DNA of 64,000 nucleotides, taken from contig SMMW01000095.1 of NCBI GenBank assembly GCA_004794655.1, forward strand, positions 124,001 to 188,000, given 5' to 3'. The notes under the pieces were generated by a model that did not search any database, was not told where the DNA came from, and worked only from the letters and a program-made list of their open reading frames with translations. Of the stretch, positions 34,439-45,180 are shown piece by piece. Source of the stretch: Marisa cornuarietis. Lineage: Eukaryota; Mollusca; Gastropoda; Architaenioglossa; Ampullariidae. Made by a program: the position numbers and the translations under genes. Each line of letters opens with the position of its first letter. The first letter of the stretch is position 1.

Positions 34439-35694
34439 CTTGCATCCGGTCTCACCAGGTGTCTCATCAGTCCTATGCTGATGACACGCAGCTTTACTGT
34501 TCTATTCCACTGGCTGAGTCTCACTCTGCTATTAGCTCTCTAGAAGCTTGTATTAGCGATGTCAAGGGCTGGATGGTGAAAAACAAGCTTAAACTAAATG
34601 ATGATAAAACGGACGCCCTCTTGTGCCATAGAAGAAGACATCAACCTTCACTCGTCAGTCTGCCCAATCACATCAAGGTGGGCGACAGCAACATCACCTT
34701 CACGTCATCCGTTAGGAATCTGGGATTTATTGTCACCGCAGACATGACCCTTGATAAACATGTTACAGCTGTCTGTCAGTCTGTCTATTATGATAAACAT
34801 GTTACAGCTGTCTGTCAGTCTGCCTATTATGATAAACATGTTACAGCTGTCTGTCAGTCTGTCTATTATGATAAACATGTTACAGCTGTCTGTCAGTCTG
34901 CCTACTATGAGCTCCGTAAGATCAGTGCCATCCGTCACTTTCTCTCTACACGCGCTACCAACACTCTTGTCTGTGTTTTTGTTCTTTCACGACTTGACTA
35001 CTGCAACTCCTTGCTGGCAGGCTGCCCCTCATCCCTCATTCAGAAACTCCAGAGAGTACAGAACTCCGCTGCACGTCTGGTACTTAGAGCAAGGAAACGG
35101 GACCATGTCACTCCTCTCCTTCGTTTTCTACACTGGCTACCCGTCTGTTCTCGCATCCAGTACAAACTGTCTGTGCTGTGTTTTAATTTCTTTGCAGGCT
35201 CCTGTCCTGACTATTTCTCTGAACTTCTCATCCCTTACTCTCCGGCCAGACAACTCCGCTCTTCCTCTGACAACCGTACTCTGACTGTTCCTGTCACCAG
35301 AACAACAACATATGGTCACAGGACTTTTGGCTACTGTGCTGCAAAACAATGGAACTCTCTTCCTCTCCATATCCGCCACCTTCCTACAACTGAATCCTTC
35401 AAATCTGCACTGAAAACGCACCTCTTCCTTGAGCACTACTCCTCTCCTCTCCTAGTCCACAATGCTAGTCCTTACCCCCCCCCCTTCCCTCTTGCTACTT
35501 TACCCATCACTATTTTTCTCTGTTCCTGTTACTTGATGCCTTTTGTTATCTGTTTTTGTCAGTACTGTCGTTTTCTTTCGTCCCCTGTGTTCTGTATCTA
35601 CTTAGTCCACGTCTCTTCCTCGTTTTAAGCGCTAAGAGCATGCTCTCTACGGGTGTGAATATGCGCTATAAACATCTTCACTATTATTATTATT
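34439..35694 (+). mobile_element. CR1-like LINE, 5'-truncated, inserted in gag
   Basis: This 1,256-bp insertion starts inside the reverse transcriptase just before the YADDTQLYC catalytic motif and runs to a (TTA)n tail. The insertion is bounded by the 5-bp duplication AAGAT (34434-34438 and 35695-35699), and gag resumes in frame beyond it. The frame from 34459 to 35628 is open for 389 codons (LDYCNSLLAGCPSSL, SAARLVLRARKRDHVTPLL, AAKQWNSLPLHIR), an intact C-terminus. It contains a four-copy 39-bp tandem repeat at 34756-34911. Confidence 0.88.
34756..34911 (+). repeat. 39-bp tandem repeat inside the LINE RT frame, 4 copies
   Basis: Four units each encode DKHVTAVCQS[V/A]YY. Val and Ala alternate V-A-V-A, so two duplication rounds (one unit, then a dimer) explain it. 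Other CR1 copies here have one unit (DKHVSHICRSAYYELRK at 43318). Confidence 0.95.
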
Positions 35695-35699
35695 AAGAT

Positions 35700-37436
35700 A
35701 AGGATGACATAGACTCGTTCATCTTTAGATTTGAGGCTCATGCTCATGCCTTACGTTGGGATTTGCGTCAATGGCCGCTACATTTGTCTGCGTTATTGCA
35801 GGGGGAAGCTTTATCGCTTTATCATGCGCTTAGCGCCAGTGGAATAGTGGAGTATGATTCGCTGAAAACAGAATTACTCCAGAAGTATCAATGTACCGCC
35901 GAAGGTTTTCGAGAACGGTTCCGAAACGTTCGACCCGAACCACAGTGTCTATGGCAGCATTTTTTTTCAAGAATGTCTGGGTTAGCAAATAGGTGGGTAA
36001 CTCTGGCTGAAGCCGACAAAACATATTATGGCCTACTAGACCTTTTGCTACGAGAACAAATCTTACAGAGTGTAGCACAGGAATTAGCCGTTTTCCTTCG
36101 AAAACGAGAATTTAAAACGGCCGCCGAAATGATAGCAAGTGCGGAGAAATTTAGACAGGCTGATATCAACAAAAGTATGGCGAAGAAATATGATTCGTAT
36201 CGAGTAGCGAACTTAGGAGTAAATAACCATCGGTTACCTCCAAACTCCAATCCACCCAGAAAAGGAGGAAGTCCTCACCGTAATACAACAAATCCCAAGG
36301 GAAGTTATCAGCCTAGAAGAGAGTCTTCCAGCTACAGTTCGAATGTTTCCAATCGAAATACATCATTCTCCCATAGAAGTATCTGGCAGAGAAAAGAAGG
36401 AAACAACTTACAGAGAAATAGGAATGAGATTGTCTGCTATGCTTGTAAGGAAGCAGGACATATGATGCTAAACTGTCCGACCTTTGAACTAACGAGGAGA
36501 ACAGATAAGTCCGCTCCAGTCGCTGCCAATGTGGTTATCCTCTGTAGTAGCCTTAGCAGTGAGGAGACTGGACGCCTTCCGTTATATCCAGGGTATGTTC
36601 GAGGAACACCAATCACTGTACTGAGAGACACAGGAGCCACTACAGCGGGCATACGAGCATCGCTAGTTAAACAGACAGAATACACTGGGCAGCACCAGTC
36701 ATGTATCACATTCGGTGGTAAGACCGAAGTCTTTCCTGTTGCCGAAGTTTCAGTAGACACTCCTTTTTATACTGGAAAACTAAGATGTTGTGTTATAGAA
36801 GATCCAGTAACAGACCTCATTTTAGGAAATGTGGAGGGAGTAGAAAGCGAGTTCAGAACAGGAACTCAAACAGCAGTAGGCACCCGTAGAGCACAAAGGA
36901 AGCGGGACTTAAAGACTTCAGCTTCTTTACATCGCTCCAAACCAGCTATGGGCATGACTAGACGAGAATTATTACAATGTCAACAAAAAGATCAATCACA
37001 CCGAGCACAGCACAGACTATGTTACCAATGTCGTCAATATGGCCACATAGCTCGAAATTGCCATCAAAATAGGGCCAGAGAACCAAAACCTAGGGAAGCC
37101 ACTCGTCATAATGTAGAGCTTGAGATGACCAAACGTGAGTTGTCACCAACCAAACAGCCATCGTTGCAGAGAGAACTTGTTCTTCAAGAGGTTCATGATG
37201 AACTATCGCACAAAACCAGTGACTTAAGTGATGATATCAGAGCCCTACAACAGAACTTACAGAGATCTAAAGAAAACATACAGCATCGTGTTAGAGACCA
37301 GGAAGGATCTCTGGAAATCGAGAAATTAAATGGTGTAGATGTTAACCGAGTAGTGAAACGTTTGACAAAGCAAATGAGAGAATTTGAACAAAAATATGGA
37401 GATAGGATATATAGTAAAAGGAAAATCTGGGTTTGA
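35700..37436 (+). CDS. Gag-protease ORF with two zinc knuckles
   Basis: Open from before the first Met at 35763, 557 codons from there. Residues 1-130 resemble the helical capsid segment of Gypsy gags (LLQGEALSLYHALSASGI, FKTAAEMIASAEKFRQA). A CCHC knuckle (CYACKEAGHMMLNC) lies near residue 225, a retropepsin site (LRDTGATTAG) near 288 with a later LILGN at about 352, a second CCHC knuckle (CYQCRQYGHIARNC) near 419, and a charged helical tail (440-557). A second knuckle downstream of the protease is unusual and may mark a deletion join. The frame has no stop, so it is the least decayed part of this element. Confidence 0.75.
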   Translation, partial: KDDIDSFIFRFEAHAHALRWDLRQWPLHLSALLQGEALSLYHALSASGIVEYDSLKTELLQKYQCTAEGFRERFRNVRPEPQCLWQHFFSRMSGLANRWVTLAEADKTYYGLLDLLLREQILQSVAQELAVFLRKREFKTAAEMIASAEKFRQADINKSMAKKYDSYRVANLGVNNHRLPPNSNPPRKGGSPHRNTTNPKGSYQPRRESSSYSSNVSNRNTSFSHRSIWQRKEGNNLQRNRNEIVCYACKEAGHMMLNCPTFELTRRTDKSAPVAANVVILCSSLSSEETGRLPLYPGYVRGTPITVLRDTGATTAGIRASLVKQTEYTGQHQSCITFGGKTEVFPVAEVSVDTPFYTGKLRCCVIEDPVTDLILGNVEGVESEFRTGTQTAVGTRRAQRKRDLKTSASLHRSKPAMGMTRRELLQCQQKDQSHRAQHRLCYQCRQYGHIARNCHQNRAREPKPREATRHNVELEMTKRELSPTKQPSLQRELVLQEVHDELSHKTSDLSDDIRALQQNLQRSKENIQHRVRDQEGSLEIEKLNGVDVNRVVKRLTKQMREFEQKYGDRIYSKRKIWV

Positions 37437-37688
37437 AACGCCAGGTAGAAGACTTAGCTGAGAAGAAGATAGCAAGTGGCATAGTATCCACAGATCTTGA
37501 CAGCTATCAGAGTTTCATAGAACTCATCACATGGTTGAGACTATCAAAGGAACAGAGAATCAGTTCGCAGACAGTTTATCTCGGGTAGAATGTGACAAAT
37601 CTATTCCGTAGAAAAATAAATAAGTGCAGCAAAGAAAAGAAAATCTTTACATTGATTTTCCTTTCTTTTTTTCCCAGGAAGGGAGGAA
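37437..37688 (+). other. Pol remnant and polypurine tract
   Basis: About 110 bases after the gag-protease stop, the sequence encodes TENQFADSLSRVECDKSIP then a stop at about 37610. The ADSLSR motif is typical of the end of Gypsy RNase H. The intervening pol has been deleted. The purine tract at 37676-37688 directly abuts the LTR start and would prime plus-strand synthesis in a live element. Confidence 0.6.
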
Positions 37689-39232
37689 TGTAGCGTACAA
37701 GGGGGTACGGCAGTAGGGTATTGTATAATTGTATTGTATTTTTTTGTTCGACACACAGGTGGAAGTCACGAGAAATTGAAAGTCTCGGTTTTTACTTTAT
37801 TTCACGTGCAAGCTGAGCAGAGCTCACCATCTGTCCAGGTGGTTAGGGTGTCTGGTTTTTTTGTCGCTGTCACGCGAGGATCATGAGAAAATTGAGGTTT
37901 TAGATATTTTAAAGTTTTGTGTGTGGGGCGGGCTGAGCTCACCTTGTGGCGATGTAAACAAGGGTGGGTATATTACACCCGACCATAGCAAGTAGGACAA
38001 TGCTTGATTTGGACGATGGATATTCCGGCAATCCTGGTGTGTTGCTTGCTGTGTGCTGTCACTGACGGGGGGTGCAGTCTTCATTCAGGCCTACCAGTCG
38101 TCATAGTGTATGTCGACGTGAGGCGCTAGAGAGAGCGCTGGTTAGTGACAAGAGTTGTCACCGTACTTACTGGTATTCAAGCCGAGGGCTGTGATTCTAC
38201 TACCGGTACAGTACAGAAAGAACTTTTGCTGAACTTGGAGGCAGGCGTCTGAGAACTTATCTGACGTAAACAAGAGGGACTTCGCCGAGAGCGAGGAAGG
38301 CTGTGAGAAACTTCAGGTGTTGACGGCTGGAGCTGGCGCATAGACGGCCTGTGGTTCGGCAAAGACGAGTGAAAGGGTGTCCGCGTATCTCCGAGGTGGG
38401 GAGGAGCATCCGATACAGAGAGGCTGAATGACTGACTTGCGTGGGGGGCGATATCCTACAGACGATATCCGAAGTTTCCGGAGGTCCACTGACGTGAGGC
38501 AGAGGCATGGGCTTCCGATGATTTAACACCAGACGAACATCCCCCAACGAAGTAAGACCTTGATTGAGGTAGAGTGAAGCACCGGGTGACCTTCTTTTAA
38601 ACTTCATACGTGAGGAGTTGTTAAATATTTAAAAATAACCTGAACTTTAAAAAGGTTAAGTGGCGGACTTTATGTTGTACCGCAAGTCTAGAGTGGGTAG
38701 AATTTAAACACGCGTAGGAAGACGGAGTGTGTTATCCTTCCTCAGGCGGTGATAAGGCCTAGGGTGTGCTACCCATTCTGACTCTGTTCATAGAGTAAAA
38801 TATTTGTACGTTTATGTGCCGAGAGCACTGAATTCCAAAGACATTTCTTCATTTTTGTATACCGGTTATATTTCTTGTTTCACAGACCATTGCTCATTGT
38901 GTATACCTATTTGTTCTTTATGTGAGCTTGTGCTGCGTAGTAATACAGTTAAGTGAGGGATATTTTTCTTGCTAAGTCTAGCAGTGAGCGTTTAATGTAA
39001 TGATAACTATCATGTTTGACTAACTGCTTGTTGTTAAGTACTGATGTCTTGTCTTGTTTAGAGCAGTACTGTGCATATTCTTTGTGTATTTAAATTGTGA
39101 CTTTGTGGTTAATAAGTATTTGTCTCACTGAGGGACGTTCTACACCAGAGTGGTCATTTGTTGATTGTGTTGGGTTAACGAATGCGCGTGTCAGCGGGTG
39201 ACTCCTCGTGTGTATGCGGGTGATCCCTGACA
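37689..39232 (+). mobile_element. 3' LTR of the Gypsy-like element
   Basis: 1,544 bp, starts TGTAGCGTAC and ends CCCTGACA. It is homologous along its whole length to the solo LTR at 6517-8080, from which it differs by substitutions and a deletion of roughly 25 bp near 37760. A promoter-like GGGTGGGTATATTAC is conserved in both (near 37962 here). LTRs carry the element's promoter and polyadenylation signal. Open frames within it are not genes. Confidence 0.88.
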
Positions 39233-39655
39233 ATAATCTGATAGCTTTATTTTTATAATAGTTTTCATTTTAAATAATCTGATTTTATTTCAAACGCAAT
39301 ATTATAGAGTGATCAGCTTTCAATCGTTTTTTTGTTGTATTTATCGATTTATGTGGAGTTTAATTGTCTCCCATTATTTTTGTGACGTTCGTTGACATTA
39401 TGAGTGCGCTGTGCTGTGATGTCCTTCCTCGCTGTAGATCTCACAGAGTTCATGTTTGTCTCACTTACACACGAATTCAACTGCTGTCAGTGCCATCAAC
39501 TGAGCTTACTCCTATTGTTGCTATCAGACGTGTTGGTGTCGGCTATCATCGCCCACGTCTTCGCTCGCATCGTGCGGGTCGTCGCAAACAGAGGCAGATT
39601 AGTATCATTAGTGCCAGGGTGAGCAGCCAGAATCCTTTTTGAGAAAGAGGTGAGG

Positions 39656-39943
39656 AAAACTGTGAATGTTGGCAATCTCATTTCAGTGGCGATTAGTCGT
39701 GTCAACAGTCTGCGTTCGTTCAATGATAGGAAGCGCTTTTCTCCGCTACATCTCCGTATTGCGCTGTTTAATGGCCGGTCTGTGTCATCCAACCAGCAGG
39801 CACAGAAGAGAACTGAGATCGTGGAGTTCATCAATGACAATGATCTGGACATCATGTTACTGACTGAAACGTGGCTCAGAGATTGTGGTGATGAGAGTGT
39901 CTGTGTTGATCTGACTCCAGTTAATTACAGTATACGCTCATTT
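39656..39943 (+). pseudogene. CR1 endonuclease, N-terminal part
   Basis: The frame encodes the start of an APE-type endonuclease: RIALFNGRSVSSNQQAQKR, then IVEFINDNDLDIMLLTETWL with the catalytic Glu in TETWL. It stops at the L2/Rex1-like LINE inserted at 39944. The corresponding downstream sequence (RGGGIAVIFK) resumes at about 41240. Confidence 0.75.
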
Positions 39944-41227
39944 TAACATCTGTAGAGAGTAAACTGGACCCACTGCAATTTGCTTACAGGAAGACGAGGG
40001 GTGTTGACGATGCCAAGTTATTCATTCTGAACACACTGTATAAACATTTAGAAAAGCCCAAGTCACATGCCAGATTACTCTTCGCAGATTTTAGTTCTGC
40101 ATTCAATACAGTGAACCACACCTTCTGGCCTTGAGATTGATTTCTGATTTTGACCTGCCACATCAACTGGTTTTATGGATAGTGGATTGTTTGACTTGTA
40201 GACAGCAGAGGGTTTATGTTAATAGTAATTATTCTGACACAGTTGTTACTAACACTGGCTCCCCACAGGGCTGTTGTCTCTCACCCTTGTTATTTATTTA
40301 TCATGTACACTGACAGCTGCAGAAGCATGGAGGAGAATAGCTACCTCATCAAGTTCTCTGATGACACTGCATTGTTGACTCTTTTACAGGAACACACAAC
40401 AGATCATGGCAATGCCTTAACGAATTTTGTACAGTGGTGTGATGATAACTTTTTAGAGTTGAATGTAGATAAGACTAAAGAAATAGTTATAGACTTTAGG
40501 AAGATCAAAGAGGATTTTGTTATTCCCAGTGTGATTCATAGTAAACCTGTTGAAGTTGTTAACTCCTTCAGGTATCTGGGAACTATTTTTGATAGCCAGC
40601 TCAAATGGAACTTAAACACCGAACACATTGTTAAACGTGGCCAACAAAGAGTGTATCTTTTGCATAAATTAAAGAGTTTTTCAGTTGGTCAAGTAATCTT
40701 AGGCCGTTTTTACCAGTCATTCATTGAGAGTCGCCTATCTTTCTCATTTGTCTGCTGGTTTCACAATTTCTCTGTCCATGATAGGAATAGTCTGAACAGT
40801 GTTGTGAACATCTGTTGTAAGATAATTGGTATCAAACAGAGGGATTTAGCTTCTTTTTGTGACCAGCAAATAGTACGGAAAGCTTCATGTATGTTATCAT
40901 TACCTGTACTAACATGTACTAACTACAGAATTTGTATTATTAAGCTCAGGTAAACGTTATGCCATGCCTGTATGTAAGAGTAACAGACAGCTGACATCAT
41001 TTGTGTCATCTGCAGTCCAGCTGCTTAATCTTAGATAAGCTGTCAGCGGTGTGTGTGTGTGTGTGTGTGTGTGATGTTGTATGTGTATACTTGATTTCCC
41101 GGTAAGAATCTATATATATATATATATGTTTTTTGTTTTTGTTTTTTTCTCCATTCACTGTTGAACTAGAGCACATGCCCATATTCAAATTGCCCACTGG
41201 GACAAATAATGTTGGTCATTGTCATTG
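39944..41227 (+). mobile_element. L2/Rex1-like LINE copy 2, inserted in CR1
   Basis: This is a 5'-truncated copy of the family at 28969-30850, with near-identical sequence from AACATCTGTAGAGAGTAAAC onwards. It includes KFSDDTALLTLLQEHTTD and ends in (CATTGT)n. A 6-bp duplication TCATTT (39938-39943, 41228-41233) flanks it. The frame is broken near 40133 at the same place where copy 1 shifts near 29745, and again near the 3' end. It also carries a (GT)n run at 41050-41072 and an (AT)n run near 41112. Confidence 0.88.
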
Positions 41228-41299
41228 TCATTTCCCCGTGTCAGTCGAGGAGGAGGGATTGCTGTCATCTTTAAAACATTGCGTTTGTTAATGATCTCC

Positions 41300-43443
41300 C
41301 TTTTATACACTCGTCATTTGAATTTGTTAATGTAAGACTCTCACTACCAGACAGAGAAGTTCACCTTATGTGTTTATATAGACCACCACCAAATACAACA
41401 AACAACTTGACAGATAATATGTTTCTATCGGAATTTCATGCTCTGCTTGGCCACTGCAATACGCTCAGTGGCATACCTGTGGTAGTGGGTGACTTTAATG
41501 TTCATTTTGATGAGGAAAACCGTCAGTATACCAAGAAGATAACAGATCTGCTGGATGTCTTCCAGTTCACCCAGTCAGTCACTGAGCCAACACACGTGAA
41601 ACAACATATCCTGGATTGGGTGGTGCACAGACCTGTTGATCAAGTGATACGTTCAGTTACAGTCTCCAATGTGCTCTCTTCAGACCATTACTGTGTGCGG
41701 TTTGATCTGTCCGCCAGCCACCCACCGCTCACACCAGTGTTTCGCACTCTTCATCGTCTTCGTGACATGGACATGTCTATGTCTCGTGAAGACCTGAGAA
41801 CCGAACTTGCTCTCTGCCTCTCAACTTCTGCTGAAAGGCTAGTGGCTGTTCTCCGCTCCGTGCTGGAAGTCCATGCTCCTGCTGTGTGTACCCAAGTTCA
41901 CCCCAGGAAACATGCGCCATGGTACCCTAACATTCGTGTTGAGCTGCGGAGAGCTAAGGCGGATCGGCGACGAGCTGAGAGGTTGTGGCGTAGGTCTGGG
42001 CTGACCGTCCACAAGCAGCTGCTAAATGCTGCCAAGCGTTCAGTCATTCACCTTGTTCACTCAGCCAAAACTGCATTCATTCGTGCTCACATCGGCACCT
42101 GCTCGTCGAGTCGAAGCCTGTTTAAGACCTGCAATCATCTGCTGGGCCGCACTAACAAGCCACAGCTGCCTGCAGTCATTGCACCTGCTTCACTCCCTGA
42201 GGCCTTCAGCAAGTTTTTTGTCCGGAAGATTCTTGACATTCCGCTTAAACTTGATCAGCTGCCTGTGCACAATCCCGCTAGCCACATTGACCATCTGGCA
42301 AGGCCACAGTGCTCTTTTTCTTCCTTTCAGCCGATCTCGGAAAGCGAGCTTAAGACCATGATACTCCAGTCAAAACCCACAACCTGTCCACTGGACCCAG
42401 TTCCCACCCCTCTACTGGTAGACTGTCTTGACGTCCTACTTCCTGCCCTAACAGAAATAGTCAACGATAGCTTGACTTCTGACATTTTCCCTCCCACCTT
42501 TAAACCAGCCTTAGTGAAGCCGCTGTTAAAAAAGCCTACCCTCGACATCAATGTATTAGACAATTACCGTCCAGTCTCAAACGGTAAGTCTAAAATCCTT
42601 GAGAAAATAGTTCTCAAGCAACTTCTATCCCATCTGAACTCTGAAAACTTGATTTCTCCATCACAGTCTGCTTATCTCCCTTTTCACATCACTGAGACTG
42701 CTCTGCTGAAGGTGACAAACGACATTTTGTCTGCTCTGGATAGAGGTGACATCTCATTTCTCACCATGTTAGACCTGTCTGCTGCCTTTGATACCATAGA
42801 TCACACTACTCTCATTCACAGACTCAGTACTCTCTATGGCATCTCAGGCTCCCCACTCAGCTGGTTTCAGTCATATCTCTCAGATAGGACTCAGTCAGTT
42901 ATAGTGGATGGCTGCGTGTCTTCACCTGTCTCTATTCACTCAGGAGTCCCACAAGGCTCTGTACTTGGTCCCATCCTCTTCATCTTGTACATGAAGCCAC
43001 TTACCACTCTAATTCAATCTCACTCTATATCCCATCAATCCTATGCTGACGACACCCAGCTGTATACCAGTTGTTCTCCTTCTCAGGCTCACACTACTAT
43101 CCAGAGCATCCAAGATTGTATCTCGGATATTAGGCTATGGATGACCCACAACAAGTTAAAGCTGAATGACGGAAAAACAGAAGCTTTACTTTTTTCAAAG
43201 AGGAGAGCCAGAGTTCACCCTTCACTGCCTGTTTCTGTTCGGGTAGGCAATGCCGATGTTCCTTTTGTAACTTCGGCACGTAATTTAGGTTACATAATGT
43301 CTGCTGACATGTCTCTTGATAAACATGTCTCTCACATTTGTCGATCTGCATACTATGAGCTCCGGAAGATCAGCTCCATTCCCCATACTCTGTCCGTCTC
43401 AATCACCAAAATTCTTATCTGCTCGTTTATTCTGTCTAAATGA
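41300..43443 (+). pseudogene. CR1 endonuclease C-terminus and reverse transcriptase
   Basis: The frame is open from about 41320 to 43443; the first Met (41368) gives 691 codons. It shows the end of the endonuclease (VVVGDFNV, SSDHY), a basic linker, then RT blocks: VKPLLKKPTLDINVLDNYRP, LDLSAAFDTIDH, SGVPQGSVLGPILFILYM and the catalytic QSYADDTQLY. The frame stops at a TGA at 43441 within what would be the LSRLDYCNSLLAG motif (here LSK-stop-DYCNSLLAG). The C-terminus continues in frame to about 43650, then in another frame to 43897. The enzyme core is complete, but the ORF as a whole is dead. Confidence 0.82.
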
Positions 43444-44035
43444 GACTACTGCAACTCTCTTCTTGCTGGCTGTCCTCAATACCTCCTTGATAAGCTTCAG
43501 AAGGTCCAGAACTCAGCTGCTCGTCTCGTTTTTCGGACTCGCAAACATGATCATGTCTCACCACTTCTTCGCTCTCTTCATTGGCTACCAGTTAAAGCTA
43601 CAATAGACTACAAGCTCTCAACTCTCTGCTATGGTTTCTTTGAAGGTCACTCCCCCCCCCAGCTACTTTAATGAAATCTTGTCTGTCCAAACTCCTGCCC
43701 GAAACCTTCGCTCCTCATCAGACTCCCGCATTTTATCCCTCCCTCTCACAAAGACAGTCACATACGGACAACGGATGTTCTCCCTTTGTGCTGCTCAGCA
43801 GTGGAACTCTCTACCACATCACATTCGCCACTCAGCCTCCAAGGCTGCATTCAAACGCTCTCTTAAAACATATCTTTGTACAAAGTACTATTCCTGACTT
43901 GTACCTCATCTTTATGTTGTCCAGTGTCCCTATGTGTACCTCACTGTCTATTGGTTGTTATGTTTCTTTCTATCAAATTGTACTGCGCACAGAGTGCGAT
44001 CTATCTTATTCGTGATTCTGCGCATTATAAGTTCG

Positions 44036-44036
<1 letters not shown>

Positions 44037-44089
<53 letters not shown>
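44037..44089. repeat. (TTA)n tail of the CR1 LINE
   Basis: About 17 TTA units close the CR1 element, matching the (TTA)n end of the CR1 copy in gag at 35680. Confidence 0.92.
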
Positions 44090-44091
<2 letters not shown>

Positions 44092-44128
44092 GTTAAACTG
44101 TTTTGCATTTCTTTATCGGTTTTTATAG

Positions 44129-44424
44129 GTCATCTGACAGTCATCGAGCAGATTATCCTGCCCCTTGTACAAATAAATCACAGTCACAACCAGGCCATCA
44201 TTGCAGCCTCAGCTATCAAGGACAGAGATGTGTCTGAAACAGCAAAGTTACATCTAGAACAGCTGATGTTACAGGGATATGCACCAAGTGCTGCTCTAAA
44301 TAAATATGACCTATAGTTGGAACAATCCAGTCTGGATTTCGTTGTCGTGAATGACATCGTCATTGCCATCAATAGTGTTGTTAGTGAGGATGTCACAAAT
44401 ACATCCGTGACAGCCGTGTCGTGA
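44129..44424 (+). pseudogene. Exon-like fragment, unknown protein
   Basis: An acceptor-like TTTTTATAG is followed by an open frame GHLTVIEQIILPLVQINHSH and LHLEQLMLQGYAPSAALNKY. A TAG at 44314-44316 interrupts it (YDL-stop-LEQ), after which the same frame stays open for about 35 more codons to a TGA at 44422. The composition looks like real protein. I cannot name it; a host exon relic or a transposase fragment are both possible. Confidence 0.35.
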
Positions 44425-44924
44425 ATCTCATGTCGTTGTTTCTTTTTTACAAATTTACTCCTTTTTTGATTATATCTTAGAGAACTTTTCGCAAAACCGG
44501 CAAGTCAAGTTTTTACTCTGTGTCATTATCTACTGAAAAGTCGTCGGTCGGACTGTATTTAATTAGAATATAAATTTCTATTATCTTTGCGGGTCTTTTG
44601 ATCCTCTAGGGAAATCCTTACTTGTCACGAAGAAAGATGGTAAGAGAAATAAAGTCCGAAAACCTTCACACCATAAAATCAATTCAACCTAACAACCTGT
44701 ATGTGTTTACTTGAATGTGTTCTGTGTTGGTTTGCTGTGATGTAACAGACCATTGGCTGCATTAAGGGAACAGTGTAACATCTACCGGACTGTAGCCGAT
44801 GCTGATGTTGCTTAGTTTTTAAAAAAATGAGGAGTGGAGGTGAGCGATGGTCATGGCGGAGGTAGGACAGGTCTGTACCTCGGTGTAAAGGAAACTCTTT
44901 TATTTACTTAAAGAAAACTTCCCC

Positions 44925-45180
44925 TGGCCTGTGTTGGTGGATTAAATACATCTGCGTTATAATGGCTATAGAGTGCTTCAGAGAAACTGCGGCTATCACA
45001 AGAGTGTGGTCACTGGCAACGTTTGCTCCTCTGTAGGCTCTGACATCTTGAAGTGAGCTCCTCCATCTTCGGTTGATGATGACATGGTCTATCTGGTTCT
45101 TTGTGATCCAGTCTGGTGATGTCATGGAAAAAACATCGTTAGGGTCTCTCTGCCGTAGGTCCAGTCAATACCGCAAATTC
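44925..45180 (-). mobile_element. RTE-like LINE endonuclease fragment, antisense
   Basis: The minus strand encodes TSPDWITKNQIDHVIINRRW, then SLQDVRAYRGANVASDHTLV. This is the C-terminal part of an APE-type endonuclease with the catalytic SDH motif, typical of RTE-like LINEs. Coding homology ends at about 44930. There is no RT next to it. Confidence 0.7.

Larger units (their letters stand above)
33604..37688 (+). mobile_element. Gypsy-like LTR retrotransposon internal region, defective
   Basis: From 5' to 3' it holds a gag start (33604), a charged repeat, an inserted CR1 LINE (34439-35694), the rest of gag with a zinc knuckle and protease, a short remnant of the RNase H end (ENQFADSLSRVE, near 37551), and a polypurine tract (AGGAAGGGAGGAA) touching the 3' LTR. 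Reverse transcriptase, most of RNase H and integrase are missing. No 5' LTR can be found upstream, where GT92 copy B sequence starts. It is a 5'-truncated, internally deleted element that cannot move by itself. Confidence 0.82.
39370..44089 (+). mobile_element. CR1-like LINE, near full length, interrupted
   Basis: The element holds a 5' region (39370-39655), an endonuclease start (LHLRIALFNGRSVSSNQQAQ; LLTETWLRD), the inserted L2/Rex1-like LINE (39944-41227), the rest of the endonuclease (VVVGDFNVHF, SSDHYCVRFDL), linker, reverse transcriptase and C-terminus, and a (TTA)n tail at 44037-44089. Such elements copy themselves by target-primed reverse transcription. Lesions besides the insertion are a frameshift near 41290, a TGA at 43441 and a frameshift at the C8 tract near 43652. 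The 5' border is approximate. Confidence 0.85.

Noticed and set aside
36437..36760. Minus-strand frame of 107 codons
   Set aside because: A shadow of the gag-protease ORF.
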